Source of the DNA: Lingula anatina
Taxonomy: Eukaryota > Brachiopoda > Lingulata > Lingulida > Lingulidae
DNA: 64,000 nucleotides
Direction: 5' to 3'
Assembly (NCBI RefSeq): GCF_001039355.2
Contig: NW_019775746.1
Location: 491,496-555,495, forward strand
Of the stretch, positions 60,216-64,000 are shown piece after piece (position 1 is the first letter of the stretch; each line of letters starts with the position of its first letter). Both the position numbers and the translations under genes were made by a program. Under the pieces are notes generated by a model that was not told the origin of the DNA, made no database searches, and was given only the letters and a program-made list of their open reading frames with translations.

Positions 60216-61539
60216 TTGAGATAAGGAAGAAAAAAATGTTAGTTAATTTGTGCCTTTTATCCTTCCTGGATGAGGCGGGGACAGAATAAGTATGTCGACC
60301 AGAGGAGTCGTCTCTCCCCTAGCGTGCGTGCCATGCGGAGAAACGCCATCCACCGATCGATCTTTTAGACAATAATTTGGTAGGATTGATAATATTAGGT
60401 GAGCCGTGGTTAGTGAAAGTTTCCCCGATAATGTAGATTGATAGCAAGGCATCATGCTCTTAAAACGAATGCACTTTGTGAATGAGGAAAAGCTAGATGG
60501 TTCATTGTGTAAAGTGAGAGTTCGCTGTCTGTCTATTTGCCTGGTGAAGGTAGCAGCCTTTCTTTCTCACATCCACTGCAAAGAGAATCTTACTCTCGTG
60601 AACTGCGGAGAGAAAGAGAAAGTTTCTCTTCCATTCCAGACATTTTAACACTCTTAGGATTAAAAACTGATATTCTAACACAACACCAAAAGCATTATGT
60701 ACATAGCCACTACACTTAATTCATATTAAGACATAATTGTGACTGTGATTTATTTATTTAATTTATTAATTTATTAATTAATTAATTTATTTATTCATCA
60801 GTTATTCGCCTGTTCATTTTATTATTTTATGTTCTACACCACTGAAGACAAGGTGCGTCAAAACGGTGAGAGCACTTAAGAGCTGCTCATCCATTAATGT
60901 GACAGTGCCGGCCAAATCTGGCGAGAAATATAATCATGGTTATGAGGACTACGGTATCAATGCATCACGAATTTCAATTTCATTATTTTTTTTCAGAAGA
61001 AGAACAGAGACAGAGGTTAGAAGAGGTTGTTACAGATGGTACAATGTGGTATTAGATGGAGGGACGTTGGCAGGGGTATTTGAAGAAAAATTTTGGTAAG
61101 ACAGATAATGATAATAATGATGAAGACGACGGAACGAATGTCCAGTATATTTCAATACTAATAGTTGTAGAATCCCACTTGTTAATTATCCCTTCACTAA
61201 CTCTACAATTCTCTTCACTCAGAAAAATGTTAAGTCAGTATGATGTCATATTTCCCTGTGCAGTCTAGTCTACGCACGGGCAATCTTCTACATTTTCATA
61301 ACAAATCAAGCCCCCCCCCCACCACCACCACTATATCAACCTGGATGATCATCTACACACACACGTCTCTTCTCCTATTGCCAGAAGGTCCACTTAACCT
61401 GATTCAGATAGCAGGAAGGGTAATGCCGTGAAATCCATTACTACAGTTGTCAGCTTCACGACGTTTGGCATTACGTGAGTGATTAGAAGCGTAGTAAGGT
61501 TCAATCAACAAATTTCCCATTGTACCCTGCAGTGAAGAG

Positions 61540-61745
61540 GTCGTGGTCGGCCCTGTTCACGCGTCACTTATTCAGATAGGTCCTGGCCCGGGTAGGTGTA
61601 AAGTCCAGTGCAGCCTAGTAGCTCAGGGCCACCATAAGACTGCTATAGAAAATATCCGCCTTATTTAGGCCACTAGTAAAACCCGTATATAATAATGCTA
61701 TGCCCGTGTAATGTGCAATAAATGTGGAATAAAATTAACTAACTA
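61540..61745 (+). mobile_element. Probable SINE (3' tail recognisable)
   Basis: The segment ends GTAATGTGCAATAAATGTGG, then AATAAAATTAACTAACTAACT: a poly(A)-signal-like tail with short tandem repeats, as in tRNA-derived SINEs of marine invertebrates. Upstream lies TAGTAGCTCAGGGCC, resembling a tRNA A-box (TAGCTCAG). I do not see a clear B box or target-site duplication, so the 5' edge is approximate and a truncated LINE tail is an alternative. Confidence 0.4.
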
Positions 61746-61801
61746 ACTAGCTGTTTACGAGAATCTTACTCATTCCCACATTAGATTGGATTCATTCAAT
61801 A

Positions 61802-62150
61802 ATTGGTTTAGTCCTGGCCCAGCTGAAAGCTGGTTAAGTTCTGGTCTAGTTTAAGTGGTTTAGTCCTGGCCTAGCTTAAAGCTGGCTTGGTCCTATCATT
61901 GCTTACAACTCCTTTAGTCCTGACTGGCTTAAAGCTGGTCCATGTCCTGGTCTAGCTTAAAACTGGTTTAGTCCAAACATAACTTAAAACTGCTTTAGTT
62001 CTGGTCTGGCTTAAAGATGGTTTCTGTCCTGGTCTAGCTAAAACTGGTTTAGTCCTAGCATAGCTTAAACCTGCTTTAGTTCTGGCCTAGCATAAAACTG
62101 GTTTCAGTCCTGGACTAGCCTAAAACTGGTTTAGTTTTGACCTAGAAAAA
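61802..62150. repeat. 27 bp minisatellite, about 13 degenerate units
   Basis: Units follow the pattern TGGTTTAGTCCTGGCCTAGC then TTAAAAC, with variants TGCTTTAGTTCTGG and TGGTTTCAGTCCTGG. Copies differ at several positions, so the array is old. It begins about 55 bp after the SINE-like tail. Confidence 0.9.
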
Positions 62151-64000
62151 AACGTTTATTTACTTGACTCGAGTGCATAGTCTTCCCAAAAAATTAAGTT
62201 AGCTAAAATAATTTAACTAGAATAATAACAACCAACTTTTAATAAAAACGTGTATCACAGCGTGCCATGTTCACCGAAGCCTTTGTGATCTCATGACATT
62301 TAACTGGTCTTCAACCAGCACAGATCCGCTTTATAAATCCGGCTGATGTCACCGCAGCCATGTCCACGGCGCTGGAGACTTGCTCCTTGTCACGCTAAAA
62401 ACACCAGGGACATCAGGCAGCTCTAACGAACACTGAAATGTCTCCTCTGGCGCCACGTTTGGAGCATCTAGTGGCGGTAATGATGTGAGAATCATTGTGT
62501 CTTACCGATTTATATCTATTTTCCCAAACATAAGCTTGCTATAATTGCTCCAATTTTTGCGGGATAAATTGCGTTAATGTTTGGTTAATGTACTAGTAGC
62601 TTATTTGGTTAAAAGCTCGCCAAAGCATATGTAAGATAGTCTTCGTTTTTATCAACGCGTGGCGAGACCGACCTTAACAAAATTGTTCAAACTGACGTAA
62701 TGCTTTGGCTGGAAATGAGATGTTCACTTTAACGGGATTGAACTTCAATACGTGTATCCTTTATGAGGTATTCAATATATCATTACACTGAGAATGTGTC
62801 GCAGATCGGGGATAATGTGGCTTGAGGCCTTTCGAAATAAATCTCTTGTGATACTTGTGGCTTGCCCCGGGACAGCTTTGACTTCGAGTGTTCAAATTAA
62901 GGACTGAGAATTTTTCCGGTAATTAAGTTTTTTTTTTCGATTTTTTTCCGCTTCAAAATTCATTCCATATACTGCGTGTCATTCTCACCGTTGGTTTATA
63001 TTAGCTACGTGTAACAAGGCACGATTGATTTTGATAGTAACGTGATAAACAATATGTCTACTGATTTAGATAGCTATACTGCTGGCAACTCTGCCAAAAA
63101 ACTAGGAAGGGAACTGTTCTTTATGAAATCGCGGGCTTTGACGCAACGGAGGTGGAACAGTAAAGTGATACGATAAGCGTTATCAGTGTGATCAAAAGCC
63201 GCCGTTACCCTGTTTGCCTATTACCATACCCTTAAAATATGCAATGATACTTTTTTTAAAGAAATGTCGAGCATAACCAGACAAAGTTTGCTCTAATTCT
63301 TTTGGCTAAGATGTGGATGAATTCACCTCATGAGTAAAACGTAGGGTTCTCTTCCGAATAAACTGGTTCAGCATTTGTCTTTGGTTGAACTTCCTCCAGG
63401 AAAACATTTGACAGTCAGCTGTAAATTGTCCAAGGCTCAACACAGGAATTTTTTATAAAATATATCCCAAGGCAGCGTCGTACGTTTGTGCGTACGTGTG
63501 TTTGTGTGCGTGTGTGTCGTGTGGAGATGTGTGGTTTCAATATGTCCTATAATTCAATGGTTGTGTAAAGTTAACAATTCTTTTTTTCTCAGTACCTTAT
63601 TAGGTGTAGAAACCTCATTCTGGTCACTAGTTTAGTCAAGGTCAAGCATGTTTTAGCCTGCTTGCTGAGCCATTTGTTTGATTTTTTTGCTTAATAATGA
63701 TACAATGGATCATCGCTCGTATTAGTCCGGTAAAAATATTTGAATTTCTTTACAAGTTTAAATGCATATATATGCTGGTTTTGTTAACTGCATCGTACAA
63801 CAATGTATTATGAAGGGGTGGGGGAGAAAGATCATAGACTCTAACACTGGAAGAACTGCCTCTCTTCCTCACAGACAGAGAAGGCGGGTCAAAGGTCATA
63901 ATTCATAATTCATTCCAAGCCAAATATCAGGTCAGCGCTTGGCTCTAAATCATACAACAGACGTATACGGCACATAAGACTGTTGCTAAAGTTTCTTTGT
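62151..64000. other. Distal upstream flank, no gene recognised
   Basis: AT-rich with normal CpG. A GC-richer non-repetitive block at 62240-62480 stands out (TTTATAAATCCGGCTGATGT, CCACGGCGCTGGAGAC, CTGGCGCCACGTTTGG) and could be a distal element. Short TG-rich tract at 63483-63535. No exon or RNA gene seen. Confidence 0.55.

Larger units (their letters stand above)
51333..61440. other. Irx upstream flank, no gene recognised
   Basis: About 10 kb of AT-rich DNA with normal CpG. The best open frame (58331-58678, minus, 115 codons) has no known domain and no supporting splice sites. Low-complexity parts: a poly-G tract near 55677-55691, the GT/GA compound run at 56522-56599, a CT/C tract at 57870-57900, an ATC run at 58192-58210, an ATTT/ATTA tract at 60748-60797 and a poly-C/CCA tract at 61310-61330. 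Candidate regulatory patches at 54890-55030, 56150-56345 and 60060-60215 are described separately. Confidence 0.6.

Overview
This is non-coding-rich genomic DNA from an animal, most likely an invertebrate. It is AT-rich, full of microsatellites, minisatellites and short inverted-repeat transposons, and the only gene I can support is an intron-split Iroquois-class (Irx) TALE homeobox gene on the minus strand. There are no bacterial-style operons. The CpG pattern (first half CpG-poor, second half CpG-normal) is what mosaic-methylated invertebrate genomes show; a lophotrochozoan such as a mollusc or brachiopod is my guess, but the species cannot be fixed from the sequence.

Layout. Positions 1-31750 hold no gene I can recognise. 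The stretch is strongly CpG-depleted and TG/CA-rich. It carries a CA microsatellite, a proline-codon-like minisatellite (7190-7735), a 459 bp Harbinger-like MITE (8889-9347), a 337 bp tandem repeat (9597-10300), two 168 bp hAT-like MITEs (11556 and 13949), a third MITE (23962-24154), a 4.2 kb near-identical tandem duplication (14029-18247 and 18249-22460) joined by a single N, and a chain of repeats with a decaying reading frame (28694-29340). Near 31750 the CpG content rises sharply and stays higher to the end of the window.

Positions 35459-50891 hold the coding part of the Irx gene: four coding exons in complement order 50640-50885, 47740-47840, 40833-41134 and 35459-36408. Intron phases are 0, 2 and 1, and the joined frame is 1599 nt (532 residues plus stop). 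It has the N-terminal Irx motif, a 63-residue TALE homeodomain, an acidic stretch, an Iro-box-like motif and a Gln/Pro/Ser-rich C-terminus. A TATA box and a probable untranslated first exon lie at about 51085-51332. The introns and the 13 kb upstream contain patches of ordered, GC-richer sequence with recognisable factor-binding words, which I list as candidate enhancers. The far right has a probable SINE (about 61540-61745) followed by a 27 bp minisatellite (61802-62150).

Irx genes usually sit in large regulatory deserts, and this window fits that: one transcription-factor gene, long introns, and non-coding flanks that probably carry its control elements. The CpG-poor left half may be the body of a neighbouring, germline-methylated gene whose exons I cannot see.
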